Positions 23,483-37,969 are shown, numbered from the stretch's first letter. The stretch: DNA of 64,000 bases from Auriscalpium vulgare (GCA_019915015.1 JAHBBC010000012.1:1178001-1242000); one strand, 5' to 3'. Notes: generated by a model from the sequence alone, not told the origin. Numbers and translations are program-made.

Positions 23483-23947
23483 ATGCCTCGCCCGCACGAC
23501 CTCTGCGCGCGCATCCAAAACGCCTTCCGCGCACGCCACCAGCGCGTCGCGGTCGACCACACGACCCAAAACCTCGGCATCCTCAACATCCTCCTGCGTG
23601 CAGGCTTCATCTCCAACGTTACACGCGGCACCATCGAGGAGCCCTCGCCCGAACGCTTCCACGAGGTCGGCGAGGCCGAGCGCCGCATATGGGCCGACCT
23701 CAAGTACCGGAATGACCGCCCCGTGCTCGCCCACATGCAGCTCATCAGCATGCCCAGCAAACGAATATTCATGGATATCGGTGAAATTCGCCGTATATGC
23801 TCCGGCCGCCGCGCGCAAACTATCAAGCCGCTGGGTATGGGCGAGATTGCAGTAGTGAGGACGGACAGCAAGGAGCACGAGTGGCTGGAGGCACGAGAAG
23901 CGTTGCAGCTGCGTCTGGAAGGAGAGGTAGTTTGCCGGGCAGGCTGA
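23483..23947 (+). CDS. MRPS8: Mitochondrial small-subunit ribosomal protein uS8m (MRPS8)
   Basis: Structural protein of the mitoribosomal small subunit binding the 16S-like rRNA central domain. Single exon, 154 residues. Opening MPRPHDLCARIQNAFRARHQ fits the S8 N-terminal helix of mitochondrial type (N-terminus unlike cytosolic uS8). Then NLGILNILLRAGFISNV, the family's conserved loop, and the C-terminal signature read as GMGEIAVVRTD and GEVVCRAG at the end (bacterial S8 ends GGEIICYVA). The start is the first ATG. No extended targeting presequence is visible, as in several fungal uS8m proteins. Confidence 0.88.
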   Translation: MPRPHDLCARIQNAFRARHQRVAVDHTTQNLGILNILLRAGFISNVTRGTIEEPSPERFHEVGEAERRIWADLKYRNDRPVLAHMQLISMPSKRIFMDIGEIRRICSGRRAQTIKPLGMGEIAVVRTDSKEHEWLEAREALQLRLEGEVVCRAG

Positions 23948-24198
23948 CTTCTCTGGTTGTACATAGTGAGTACCCTTGCTGCTCCCCTTGCCCGTTGCTA
24001 ATTTCGGACGCAGTACCCTACCCGCTAGTCTTCTAATCACATATATGTCGTCCTCAAGGAGGGATCTCAAGCTCATCCAGTTCTCACCTCGTGCAATATT
24101 CACCCCCTTCTGTGATGATGTAGATATACATACAGTTGTTACAAGGTAATTGTCATCCTACCACAGCGTCCATATCCGCGTGTCAGTCAACCCATCCA

Positions 24199-27173
24199 TC
24201 ATGCATCACGCTCCGCAAGAGCCAGCAGCTCTGCGAGTCTGGCCTTCATCTTAGGTCTGCAGCGGATGTCAGCATGTCGAGTTTCGGCCAAAACACGATT
24301 GGGTACTGACACTTCTAGAAGCTTCGTCTCCAACGCTTGCTTCTCCTCTTGAAGAGCCAATCGCCTCTCTGCATCCAACTTCGTGCTACAGCATTCGTCA
24401 GACCTGCCGTCTATCGAGCGGACCAGGGGACTTACAAGACATATCCGCCTTGCCCGTCGTAATGCAAGATCATCGCGTGGTACTTCCACAGCGACGGCCG
24501 ATGCGACACAGTCAGCAAGGTGATGCCCAGCTCAGTCGCGTGGTCCATCATCAAGCCTTCAATCTCAAGCGGCACAGAGGACGTCGCCTCGTCGAGAACA
24601 GCATACTGCCACGAGGTCAGCGCGCGTCGGAAACTCGCCGAAGCCACATACCTTGGGCTTGTGATAGAACAGGCGAGCCCACGCGATCTTCTGCTTGTCT
24701 CCCTCGCTCAGCACGTCGCGCCATTCCTGCGCGGTATCCCAGCCGCCCTCGCGCTCCACGACACTTTCGATCTGGACCATGGCGAGGATGTCAAGCAGGT
24801 CCTCGTCCGTGACACCACCTATCGCCTGCATCGGAAACGTGCGCGAGCGAATTCTGGCATGACTCACGGGATTCCATGTCTTGTTTACTGTGTGGGTAGG
24901 TTACTTGGTCCCTGAGTGTGCCGATAGGAAGGTATGGGCGTTGCGGGATGAGGATGAAGTTGTCGGCTGGCGGCTTGTGTACTGTGCCACCTACACACGA
25001 CGGTGAGCATTTGGCGGGCAGGGTAAATGATGTCAAATATTACCGTAAACGGGCCAGAGGCCCCCAAGAATGCGGAATAGTGACGACTTGCCGCAGCCTG
25101 AACGCAGTGTAAAAAGTCGAACCAACCCACGACGACGCAACACTTGCCATTTGGTCCAACGATCAATAGGTGTTCCTGCGGGGAGACTCCTCAGCGAGAG
25201 GAAATGAAGGAAGAAAGACTAACGTACGCCAGGTTTGACGTAGAAGCTCAAACTCTTCACCAAAATGTCACCATTGGGTGTTACGATGGGGACATTCTCG
25301 AATCTGATCTCCTCGGACTCTATGATCCGTCCTCGACCCTTGAGAACTATAGCCCAAAAGTGTGAGCAACCGCGACAGATCCGTCTAGGCGTGATCTTAC
25401 TCTTCGCATTTTCATCCGTGCTGGCGCTGCTCACGAGAACCTTCTCGAACTTGCCTTTCTTCGTGTCATGCATTGTGTCGAGAAGCATAGACACCCTCGT
25501 GGTATAGCCCGCCAGCTCTGAGAGATCCTTGTACGAGTACATGACGCGACCAAGCGCATCTTGGGAGACGATTAGTAGAGCGCGCAAGTAGAAACATACC
25601 TGACTTACCGGAGGCAGAGAGAAGAAGACGGCGGTTGGTCACGAAGCCTGGTGTACAAAGGTTAAAAACTCAGCTACAATTCGCGCAGCAAGTGACTTAC
25701 CTTCGGTTCTGCTCCCAAGGTCCATGCTATGCACGCCCGGGATCTTGAAGAACACAGGGATACCGCATAGAACAAGCTAAGGCGATGTGAGTAAGTGACG
25801 AGGTTAGAGAGTGGCTTTGACCTACTCCGAAGCTTCCCCACAACCACTTGACGATTCCCTCCTCCACACAACCATGCCACCAGCGACTTTCGAGAACCCT
25901 ATCCTCGTGCTTGATGAGGCCCGCATACTCCCGTTCGACTAACAATTTCTCCGTCTCTTCGCCGCCGAAGAACGCAATCTCCTCGGCGAACTCGACGATA
26001 CGGGAGTGCGTGTGTCGCAACGCACCGGAAAGCTGCGCCGACATGGCAGCGTAAGCCCCGAATGACGGCGTTAGCTTGCGAACTGACAGCGTGCACGAGG
26101 CGCGGGGACGTTAGACGGACTTCTGTGTGGGAGGCGCAAGTCACGCACGGAGGGCGGCAGACAGCTGCACGAGGACGGTGAGGGCCAGGAGGCCCTCAGC
26201 TCCCACGTTCTGTGACAATTGATAGTTATAGAGGATGACATCGAGGGTGGGCTTGGCGAGGTTTGCGTAGATCGCTGCCAGGTGGTTGGAGAACCGCTGT
26301 ATGTCATTCGTGATCATTCTGTACACGCGGTTCAGCTGGTGTTCGAACAGAACGCGTAAAACCTTACTGATCCGGATTCTTTATTCGGTCGTCCAGATTA
26401 GCTTTAGGCATACCAAGGTTAACGGCACTGAGAAAATAACGACTCGGAGATAGAGCTCACAGATCTTGTAGTAGACTTTCCCTTCGGGGCCCTCCTGTTC
26501 CTCCCCGAGGTATTGCTTCAGGACTTCTTCCGTCAGTCGCGTACGGTACGCGATGGCCAGCTTGTTCTGCACATAGCTCAGCCAGCTATTGGTCCACGTC
26601 GCTGGGATGGCCACCAGCAGCCATCGCATGATATTGAACAGAAAGGGCAGCGCCTGAGCTCGGACAAGAGATGCTACGATCCTGGATGCGAAGTTAATTG
26701 TGTGCATTGTACGGACATTTAGCACATGGTTCTCACTTTCCATCTAGCGCAGCGACGTATAGGGATATTGCCGTGCGGAAGATCAACAGGCTGGAGTGCA
26801 TAAACAGCAGCAACGCCTCTTTGGAGCGCAGACTTGGTATCACCAGTCGGAGGATACGAGAGAGTCGCTCGTAGAAGACAGCGTCCACCTAAAGGACATG
26901 TCAACAACGCGTCGACATGGTGCTCAAAGAGATGCGTACGGCGACCCTCGCGGGTTTCCCAGACTCATCGTCCTGTCCTTTTGCGCGTGCCTTTCCCTTC
27001 CTCGCCGCTGGTATGGCTGGTTTCGACGAAACACTGCGGTAGGTTGTGCTGAGGACATATACGATGAAGCCCGTGGTCAGAAAGCGCTGAACAATTGGGC
27101 GGTGTTTGGCGTAGGTGCTGGCAAATTGCGCGACATGGGCCGGATTTGGCCTGAGTGTTGAGAGAACGGACAT
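24199..27173 (-). CDS. Peroxisomal ABCD-family half ABC transporter (Pxa1/Pxa2, ALDP-like)
   Basis: Half-size ABC transporter that imports very-long or long-chain acyl-CoA into peroxisomes. Seventeen exons (minus): 26940..27173, 26737..26888, 26461..26681, 26368..26401, 26149..26318, 25826..26082, 25701..25776, 25609..25647, 25401..25559, 25228..25346, 25148..25175, 25044..25097, 24868..24990, 24652..24818, 24436..24605, 24311..24385, 24199..24256; 2136 nt, 711 residues. The N-terminal helix is hydrophobic. The transmembrane part holds [13 protein letters not shown] and the EAA-like motif [10 protein letters not shown] typical of ABCD. Walker A is GPNGCGKSS, cut by a GC-AG intron after the glycine. 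Q-loop [16 protein letters not shown], signature LSEGDKQ (usual LSGGEKQ), Walker B YAVLDEAT, switch His in TVSHRPS. Which of Pxa1 or Pxa2 it matches was not decided. Confidence 0.9.
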
Positions 27174-27292
27174 GAGGACCAGTGCGAGCCGATGTCTGAC
27201 GCTCCGAGCATCTCATCCGCGCTGCCTTACACGTGAATTCTCTCAGCCTCTGGCACGCCGCTGCTTTCACTCTTCCGTCGCCGTCGTCTCCG
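27174..27292. promoter_or_regulatory. 119-bp bidirectional promoter (ABCD transporter / TIP20)
   Basis: Only 119 bp separate the two ATGs. It holds no ORF of its own and must contain both core promoters and 5' UTRs, or the transcripts overlap. Confidence 0.6.
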
Positions 27293-30238
27293 ATGAGCAC
27301 TGTGGTCCAGATACAACGCGCACTCCAGCCCGCAGACGCTGAGAGCTCGCAGGCGCAGGCGCTGCGCATCCTCAACGAGCGCTACAATGTCTCGCAGGAC
27401 CTGTCGTCGCTCGCGCAAGCTGTAGAGGACGCGCGAACACATCGCGAACAGCTGGATCACACAGTGCGTGGCAGTCCATCGCCATTACACATAATCTGAG
27501 CAAACCTGCGTAGCTTAGCTAGCGCAGTCCAAGGACAACTTGGCAAAGGTCATATCCCAGACACAGTCCGCTGCTGCTGCACACCTGCACACAGCGCAAG
27601 AGCTGTCGCTCCTGCGCCATTCCTTGACGGACGAACTCTCGTCCCTCACCTCCGAGCTCCTGTCGAGTTTCACAAATCCGGATGGAAGGCCCACATTGCT
27701 TGAGGACATCGAGACAATGCACCGGAATCTCAAGGAGCAGGAGAGCATAAAGGCATACGTGCAGGTCATCCACCGCGCTCTGCAACTCAGGTACGATCCG
27801 CGTTTTGGTATCACCTTTGACACGCGTGAACTGGTCACAGTGAGGAGTCCATCCGAGAGGTGCAGAACACAGGACCGGTTACCATCTCAACATATCGGTC
27901 ACTGCAAGCCTTCGTAGCGTCAGTAATGGACGCGTGCGCGAAGGTCGTCGAAGTCACTGGTCAAGCGGACACCACTCTGCGCGTTGTGAGCTTCCTCAAT
28001 GAGGTCCAAAAGAAAACATGGATAGACATGAAGGGCGCGCTTTCAGCGTGAGTTGGTTCGTGTTGCCATCCATTCTCGCCCGTTCACGGCGTCGCACAGG
28101 TTGCTACTCGCCGAGGCGGAGAAGCTCAATTGGCCTCTCCCTGTTGATCTTGCCAAGACGAAAGAAGAGGACAGAAGAACATTTTCTGCTGCCTTCCTCG
28201 ATCTATCAAGACTGCAGGAGCTGTCAGTTGTCATCTTGTCATCTGTGCACATGTTATGACCGTCTTCGTGCAGCGGCGAATCTTTACACTCTGAGAATGG
28301 CGCTGCTGAGAAGGAAGGCTTGTATGCAATGCAAGCATTGATCCAACCCGTTGCACAGCGCTTCAAGTATCACTTCGAAGGTACTCGACAGACCAACAAG
28401 TTGGACAAGGTACAGTTGCTCCGTTTCTCAAGGTTCTGCACTGTGCATTTACTCTGCCGAGTAGCCCGAGTGGTACTTCACCCATATCCTCAATGTTTCG
28501 CACGAGCATCAACCTTTTTTGGAGACCTTCATCCAAACCCTACTCGCCTCTACAAAATATCGCGACGTCGTGGCATGGGTGTGTGGTATTTTCGGCGTCT
28601 TCGATCGCGCCTCGATCTGACTGCTTCCATTCTGCAGCGCGAATTCACGTACAACCTGCTTCCGATCGTTGCGCGCCATCTGAAACGGTCAATGCCCTCA
28701 TTACTCTCGCACGCGCCACTACTGGCGCATACAATCTATCAAGCACTTGCATTCGACGCCTCTCTACGAGAAGACGGATTCTCACTTGCAGGGACACTGG
28801 TCGGCCGCGCCAATAAAGACGCGGATTGGGAAGGTGTCAGTGCTGTCGTTCTTGGACGGAAGGAATGGTTCGAGCGGTGGATGGACGGCGAGAAGGAGTG
28901 TAAGTGCCTTCGAACAGTTTGTATGTCCATTACTCACCAGATACGATAGTTGCTCTCGATCAATATCACGAAATCATCAGTGCGCCGGACGCTTGGACGA
29001 TTGTCGATGATGAACCCAATGTCGACGGCGCCCCTCCCCCGGACACCCACCCCACTATCTCCGCACGACGCCTGAAATCCCTCGTCGAGCAAGTGACGGA
29101 CCGATATTCTCCGCTACCCCAGTTCACGCAGCGCACGCGCTTCCTCATCAATGTCCAGCTTCCTTTACTGGAGCAGTATCACGGCCGCATATCATCCTCG
29201 CTTGACGCTTTCGAGTCGCTATCAAGTGCGTTCGCGCGTGCGGTGCCAGGAGCTCTCGGGACTTCTGCTTCCGAAGGGAAAGACAGAGGGCATCTGACGA
29301 GCGGGACGGAGGGCGTAATGCGCCTGTGCAAGGCACTAGTCAGTGCGAAGACGATCGCGGTGGCAATGGAGGGCTGGGGAGAAGACCTGGTGCGTCCCAC
29401 GAGAGATCTGAAACACCCTGGCTGAGCAAGCGCTGTCCGCTGTAGTTCTTCCTGGAGCTGTGGGCCGAAATCAACCACAAGGCCTCGCTCCGTGCGCGCG
29501 CGGAGACACACCCGTCGTTGCCAGATCCGAAGGCGCTGATGGACGGCACTGAAGCCCCGGACGGCACCATCTTCGAAGAGCTAGTCCAGCAATACGGAAC
29601 CCTCGTCGCCCGCGCCGAAGACATGATCGTCCAGCAGGTCTGCGGCGAGGTCGAAACCAGCCTCAAGCCATACTTCTCCCAGTCAGCGCGCCCCTCATCT
29701 GCGTCATGCGTGGCGTACTAACCCTGCCCGCAGCCAAGCCCACCCCAGCACGCCGGTGGCGGACCTCGCGGTCTCGCCCGCGCTCGTCCCGGCGCTGTCC
29801 ATCCTCTCCGCGCACCTGACCTTCCTGCGGCGCACCGTGTCCCGCGCGACGGTGGCGGGCGTGTACCGGCGGCTCGCGACGCGGCTCGCCGCGCACATCC
29901 TGCAGCGCGCGATCCTGCAGCGGCGTGCGCGGCGGGTGTCGCCCGCGGAGGGCCGGCTCGTGCAGGGCGAGTGCGCGCTGTGGGTCGAGACGTGCCGCGC
30001 AGCGCTGCCCGGCGCGCGCGTCGACGCGCCGTGGCGCGCGCTGCGCGAGGCGGCCGCGGTCGTCGGCGCGGACGGCGCGCGCTGGGCGGCGCTCGTGGAC
30101 GCGGCGTTCGGGGCGGCGCCGGGGGACGACGCGTGGCGGCACGCGCTGGGCGAGCTCGTGGGCGTGGGCGGCGTGCCGGAGCTCGCGCGCGAGGACGTGT
30201 GCGTGATTGCGCGGACGCGCGCCGACTGCGACCGATGA
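27293..30238 (+). CDS. TIP20: RINT1/TIP20 family vesicle-tethering protein (Dsl1 complex)
   Basis: Subunit of the ER Dsl1 tethering complex, which captures COPI vesicles returning from the Golgi. Exons 27293..27463, 27528..27790, 27841..28047, 28100..28222, 28274..28409, 28465..28578, 28638..28899, 28950..29389, 29446..29681, 29734..30238; 2457 nt, 818 residues. The N-terminal quarter is coiled-coil-like and helical. The RINT1/TIP1 domain follows: PEWYFTHILNVSHEHQPFLE, a DVVAW block, then FLINVQLPLLEQYHGRIS and a C-terminal FFLELWAEINHKA. The last exon is extremely GC-rich and Ala/Arg-rich compared with the rest, and it is duplicated downstream. The protein name RINT1 (animals) or Tip20 (yeast) is by family. 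Confidence 0.88.
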
Positions 30239-30570
30239 AACGCGTCGGCGTTCTTTGCTAATGACGGGGGTACTGTATGGCACTGTGAAACGTGAATGTC
30301 ACCGTCAATGTGATCCGTGTTGACGATATTTGACATGGCGTCGTTGACGTGCGCGGGGCTACTGTCGCCTGTGGTCGCCCCGCTGTACATCTCCGTGTGA
30401 CGAGGCGGCCGTGGCAGCTGGCTGCTGCTCGCCGGGCATAACGTCGCCAAGCATTCCGTGCATCCCATCGATCTGGTCCGTCGCAAAGATTTCGACAGCG
30501 GTGCCGGCCCTAGTGGGGTGAATTCAGGCCCAGGACCAGGGGCCAGGACAACGCAATATATTACTGTACA
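29704..30570 (+). repeat. Direct repeat copy A: RINT1 last intron end, last exon and 3' flank
   Basis: This stretch is nearly identical to 33291-34137. It runs from TCATGCGTGGCG inside the last RINT1 intron through the acceptor, final exon, stop codon and about 330 bp of 3' flank, ending ATATTACTGTACA. It is the functional copy because the RINT1 frame runs through it without a break. Confidence 0.92.
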
Positions 30571-31047
30571 CAGTACTGCGCTCACTGCCTGCGCTGTCGG
30601 GTATTTCATCTGTGGAAATCATGGTAAAAGGATTATTCGTGTTTTACCAGAAATACTAGTACTACTGTGAAGCGTTATTTGAAGTATTGCGTGAGGAACA
30701 ACATATATAGCCCACAGCCGCGGGGTTGAGTATTTCTTTATGCAATGGTTCGGTGTTTCTTGTCAAACTACTGTCTTTTTACAGTAATTTCTACGGTGTT
30801 TTTGGTGCCCACTCGACCGTGCAGGCAGTGACTGTAAGACCCACTATGGTAGCGGGAATTAGCGGGCCGCCGGGCCCTCCGAAGGCTGCCGCGAAGTAAT
30901 TATTAGGTAAGCTACGCCTTAATCCACTACACTCCTTTCAAGTACGCAGACACGTTCTGGAGACTCTTGGGCTTCTTGTGGAACATACACAGCCCGGATC
31001 AATAGCTTGAAAACGGCCTCCAACCCAATGCCCGTAGCCCAGCCCAT
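30571..31047. other. Spacer between RINT1 and the CR-type gene
   Basis: No ORF of interest. AT-richer than the repeats; includes runs such as TTTTTACAGTAATTT. Probably the CR gene's promoter. Confidence 0.5.
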
Positions 31048-33270
31048 ATGTCCCCGAAATCTTTTGCGTCTGAGAGGAACAACAGGTATAGTACCCGTTC
31101 TGCCAGACCCGAGGGCGAACATCAGGATTCTGGTACCTCTCTCATAGTATCTCGCATACCAAGGAAGCGCGGTCGGGACTTAGGCGAGGCAGGTGGGGAA
31201 CTGGCCCCTCGTAGGAAATACGTCCGGACTCCGTCTTCAACGAATCGTGCTGTTCCACCGCTGACGAAGCGCGCAGACGCTGCCACTCAAACTGACGAAG
31301 CAGACGTCTTCACCGTCCCGTCGAACCGGTCGGTCGCAAGCTCAACGATGCCGACGCTGCCACAGTAAGCACGTCTTCCATCAATGACGCTTCTCCCGCA
31401 ATTTGATTGAACCTGCTTTGCAGGCCGTCACGAAAGGAGCAAATACTTCTGGACGAACATCGAAAGATCCACAAAGCTCTCTGGAAGAATGATGACTGTC
31501 GCGAGATCTTCCAGGAGATCAAGGTGGTTCGAGATGAGACATGCCCTCACATCTCAGTGCCGGATTCAACTCTCGTCATGAAGCTCAAGCACGGCACCGG
31601 GTTCATGGAATTGGATACCGCGCTTGACAGTATCTTAATTAGGCGCGAGAACATCCAAGTCCTGGTGGACGCGTTGACGTGCTGTCGCCGCGGCGCGGAG
31701 AAAGCAGAACATGAGAGGTTTCGCACCGATGGCACCGATGACACCCCACCCACTTTGTCGGATGTGGAAGAGCTGACCAAGCTAATGTGAGAATGCGCCG
31801 CCGTGGCGCGGAGGTATGTGCCTCACTGGCCACCCAGGCATAGGTACAGTTTATCCTATATGGTTGGCCTTTGTGAAGCTGACATGTCTACGCAGGAAAG
31901 AAGACAACGTTATTGTTCACGCTACATCTCCGCGTCCTAGCGGGGCTTCCTACCGTATGGGCGGATCATCCTGGTCACCTCTTTTACTACGATGAGACTG
32001 GAGTGAGCGAGTACGACCTGAACATAGCTCAGTCATTCAAATGGATGCCCCGGAAGACTTGGTGCCTCCTCGATTCTAACGGGGATCTCGTTGGCGTGCC
32101 GCGGTGTATTCAACATATCAACTGCTTCATCCTCCAATCTCCGTCACCTCGGTGGGAGTGTATGCAGTGGCTAAAGAAGAGGCCCCCTGTCTGTATATAT
32201 TTAATGAAGCCTTGGACCTTGGCTGAGACAATCGCTGGGTAATACCGTTGGTTCGTCCAAGTGAATGATCTGCTAATGTAAAGATCAGACAGTGCTGCCG
32301 GAAGAAGGACCTGCGCAAACCTGAAAAGACCATTGAAGATTTCTTTCGCAAGTTTGCGCCATCTATCCGTGTACTGTACGGGTACGATTCTCTTGATGCA
32401 TACGCCTGTGCGGTATCTAGGATGGCACAAAACGTGACCCTCGACTCACTCGAAGCCCTACTCCGAGAGGCAACGGCATTCGCCCATTCTTCCAAAGAAA
32501 ACGACATATTCCATCATGTCATGCTCGTTGAGCCGGGGACTTTACGCGATCTGGTCGTCGCCAACATCCCGACTGCTCATCTCGCTCACGTCCTGCAAGA
32601 CGAGCTAGCGTTAAAAGAAATGGTGGAGAAGGAACGCCTGTTCCAAATGTTCATGGACTACATGAAGGTTTCCGCGGGGTACATCCTCGAGTACTACGGC
32701 CGCGACATGATCAAGGCGGGCGGCTCATGGCCAATCCGATGGAACGTCGCTGTCACGGCTTACCCTCACTGGACGTCGGAAGTGGACGAGCGAAGGTCCA
32801 AACCCGATGCCTATCTCAACGTAGGGCGGACTGGCGTCAGCATTGATGAGTTGCCAAGGCCCAGTACTGGCGGGCCCGGCGAGCATCATACATATGTGGC
32901 TGAAGACACCATCGAGCTTTCGGCCGGCATCTACTACATCCCAGCCTCCGCCATGGAGGCGACATTCAATTCCTTCTTTTTCGATCCCGCATCCGGCCTG
33001 GCAACAATTATTCAAATCGCAGGCAAAACCCATGATGTCAATCAACGAGGCCTGCAGTGGCTGAAAGATCACCGCGTTCTGACTGTCCGGTACATCACCC
33101 TGGTACCCGATGGTTTGGGCGTCGATTTCGTCGACAAAGTTGCGACCAAGGCCGACGCTACCCAGCCCGGTCCGTTCCAGTCAGCGGAGCCCGACCTCCA
33201 CGAGATGGTCAAAGAATATTGGGTTTTACCTGTCACAACTCTCGTGGGTGGGAAGACACGCGCGAGCTGA
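31048..33270 (+). CDS. Crinkler-RHS-type (CR) P-loop/nuclease-like protein 1, with an apparent frameshift
   Basis: Member of the CR effector-like group (P-loop NTPase followed by a restriction-endonuclease-like C-terminal region) common in some fungi and oomycetes. Exons 31048..31364, 31424..31843, 31896..32238, 32289..33270. The N-terminal basic part is low complexity. The Walker A loop, TGHPGIGKKTT, is split by an intron at the same place as in the two related genes at 44.5 and 47.5 kb. The C-terminal region has YYIPASAMEATFNSFFFD and TIIQIAGKTHDVNQ, as in fungal CR nuclease domains. Between about 31782 and 31800 the frame shifts by one base: the upstream frame meets TGA at 31788-31790 and the P-loop is in another frame. 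All other junctions fit. It is either a young pseudogene or a sequence error. Function is inferred only from architecture. Confidence 0.7.
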
Positions 33271-33290
33271 GTAAACTGCCTCATGCGTGG

Positions 33291-34137
33291 CGTACTAACC
33301 CTGCCCGTAGCCAAGCCCACCCCAGTACGCCGGTGGCGGACCTCGCGGTCTCGCCCGCGCTCGTCCCGGCGCTGTCCATCCTCTCCGCGCACCTGAGCTT
33401 CCTGCGGCACACCGTGTCCCGCGCGACGGTGGCGGGCGTGTACCGGCGGCTCGCGACGCGGCTCGCCGCGCACATTCTGCAGCGCGCGATCCTACAGCGG
33501 CGTGCGCGGCGCGTGGCGCCCGCGGAGGGCCGGCTCGCGCAGGGCGAGTGCGCGCTGTGGGTCGAGACGTGCCGCGTCGACGCGCCGTGGCGCGCGCTGC
33601 GCGAGGCGGCCGCGGTCGTCGGCGCGGACGGCGCTCGTGGACGCGGCGTTCGGGGCGGCGCCGGGGGACGACGCGTGGCGGCGCGCGCTGGGCGAGCTCG
33701 TGGGCGTGGGCGGCGTGCCGGAGCTCGCGCGCGAGGACGTGTGCGTAATTGCGCGGACGCGTGCCGACTGCGACCGGTGAAACGCGCGCTACTGCGTCGG
33801 CTTTCTTTGCTAACGGCGGCGGGGGTATGGCACTGTGAAATGTGAATGTCACCGTGAATGTGATCGGTGTTGACGATATTTGAGATGGCGTCCGTGTGAC
33901 GTGCGCGGGGCTACTGTCGCCTGTGGTCGCCCGCTGTTCATCTCCGTGTGACGAGGCGGCCGGGGCTGCTGCACTCGCGTCGCCAAGCATTCCTCGGGCC
34001 TGGTGCATCCCATCGATCCAAGTCCCGGTCCGTCCGTCGCAAAGATTTCGACAGCGGTGCCGGCCCTAGTGGGGTGAATTCAGGCCCAGGACCAGGGGCC
34101 AGGGGCGGACACGTACAACGCAATATATTACTGTACA
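33291..34137 (+). pseudogene. Direct repeat copy B: truncated, frameshifted duplicate of the RINT1 3' end
   Basis: Copies 29704-30570 including the splice acceptor (gtag instead of gcag), final exon, stop and 3' flank. Two internal deletions relative to copy A (about 18 nt after TGCCGCG near 33575 and about 14 nt near 33632) disrupt the frame. No upstream RINT1 exons accompany it, so it cannot make RINT1. It directly follows the CR gene stop codon by 20 bp and precedes the MCM3 3' end, and may serve as 3' UTR or terminator for its neighbours. Confidence 0.88.
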
Positions 34138-34254
34138 GACAGCGCGAGCAAATTCAAAAACACAACAGCATATGATACAGGAACGCGGGGCCGCACTAGG
34201 GGTCCCTACCCTCACCTCATCAAATACGCGTCAGCGCACAGCACAGCACGGGAA

Positions 34255-37023
<2,769 letters not shown>

Positions 37024-37089
37024 GGCGGCGACGGGGGCGGGGGCGGGGCGGGCGGGGGTGGAGGCGGGAGACAAATTGGCGTGGCGGCG

Positions 37090-37120
37090 GCGACGCGTCT
37101 CTGCGCACGCGAAAAGACCT
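37090..37120. promoter_or_regulatory. MluI-box and E2F/SBF-like sites in the MCM3 promoter
   Basis: ACGCGT (MCB core) lies at 37093-37098 and CGCGAAAA (SCB/E2F-like core) just beyond at about 37108-37115, 70-95 bp upstream of the MCM3 ATG. In fungi MBF/SBF-type factors drive G1/S genes such as MCMs through these cores. A further ACGCGT lies near 37483. Confidence 0.6.
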
Positions 37121-37969
37121 GCCCTAAAGCGGGGTGTGGGCCGGACACCGCCTCCGGTGTGTGCCGTGCGGGTTCTTCGTTTCGCAGGCCGTCCCCATGG
37201 TCCCCAGCCGACCGAGGCGGCCGCCAACGCGAAGATTGCGCACTGACGCCATCATCTCCAGGAACTCGCCGACGCCGGCTGCACGTCCGTGCATCGTCGC
37301 TGCCACGCCCGCTCCGAGCGCCTCCCTCATTACCGGACGTCGCTTCTCAAGTTCCCGCTGACAGCTTGAACTTTGTCGCTGCGTGTGGCAACGCGCCCGA
37401 CTTTGCGACGCAGGCTGCCCGAAGCGGCGAGCAGATCCCAGCGGGAAGCGGAAGCGCGGGCTGCGAAGACGGTGCTTGGGAACGCGTCGCGGCGCATGCA
37501 GCGCGGTGCGTGCGACGCTCTCACCGTGTCAGCGACTTCGATCAATTGGGCCCCGCTTTGACACTTGGCCCGCTGCCGTGTCCATCAGTCGGCCGCTCAC
37601 AGCGCGCAGGTGCATGCAAGCCGTTCGAATCGCAATTAGCAATTTACACAAATGTAAAACGCAGCCGTACAACCAGTGGAGAAGAAAAGAGTTCAGAAAT
37701 AAAGAGTATACAGGAGCACCGCAAGAAAGGAACGTGGGGTATCCGACAGATACGTTGGGATGAGCTTGGTGCTGACAAGACAGGCATAACCACTCGAGCC
37801 GTCGACACACACGCCCCGACCGCCGTGCGGGCAGGACGCGCTGGAGAGGTCGCGCAAGAGAAGATACCAGGGCATTCCCTGCGGACCGAAGGGTGTGAGC
37901 ACGGTGCGCGGGCGGGCGGGCGGGGCGGACTCACCATGCAGGCCTCAGAACCTAACCGACGCCCGCTCA
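37121..37969. other. MCM3 upstream region / 3' flank of the secreted peptide gene
   Basis: No gene supported. Open stretches here are GC-rich, lack conserved features and do not join by credible introns. Confidence 0.5.

Noticed and set aside
33057..33845. Plus-strand open frame joining the end of CR gene 1 and repeat copy B
   Set aside because: Frame is not that of the CR protein, and in copy B it is only the broken RINT1 exon.
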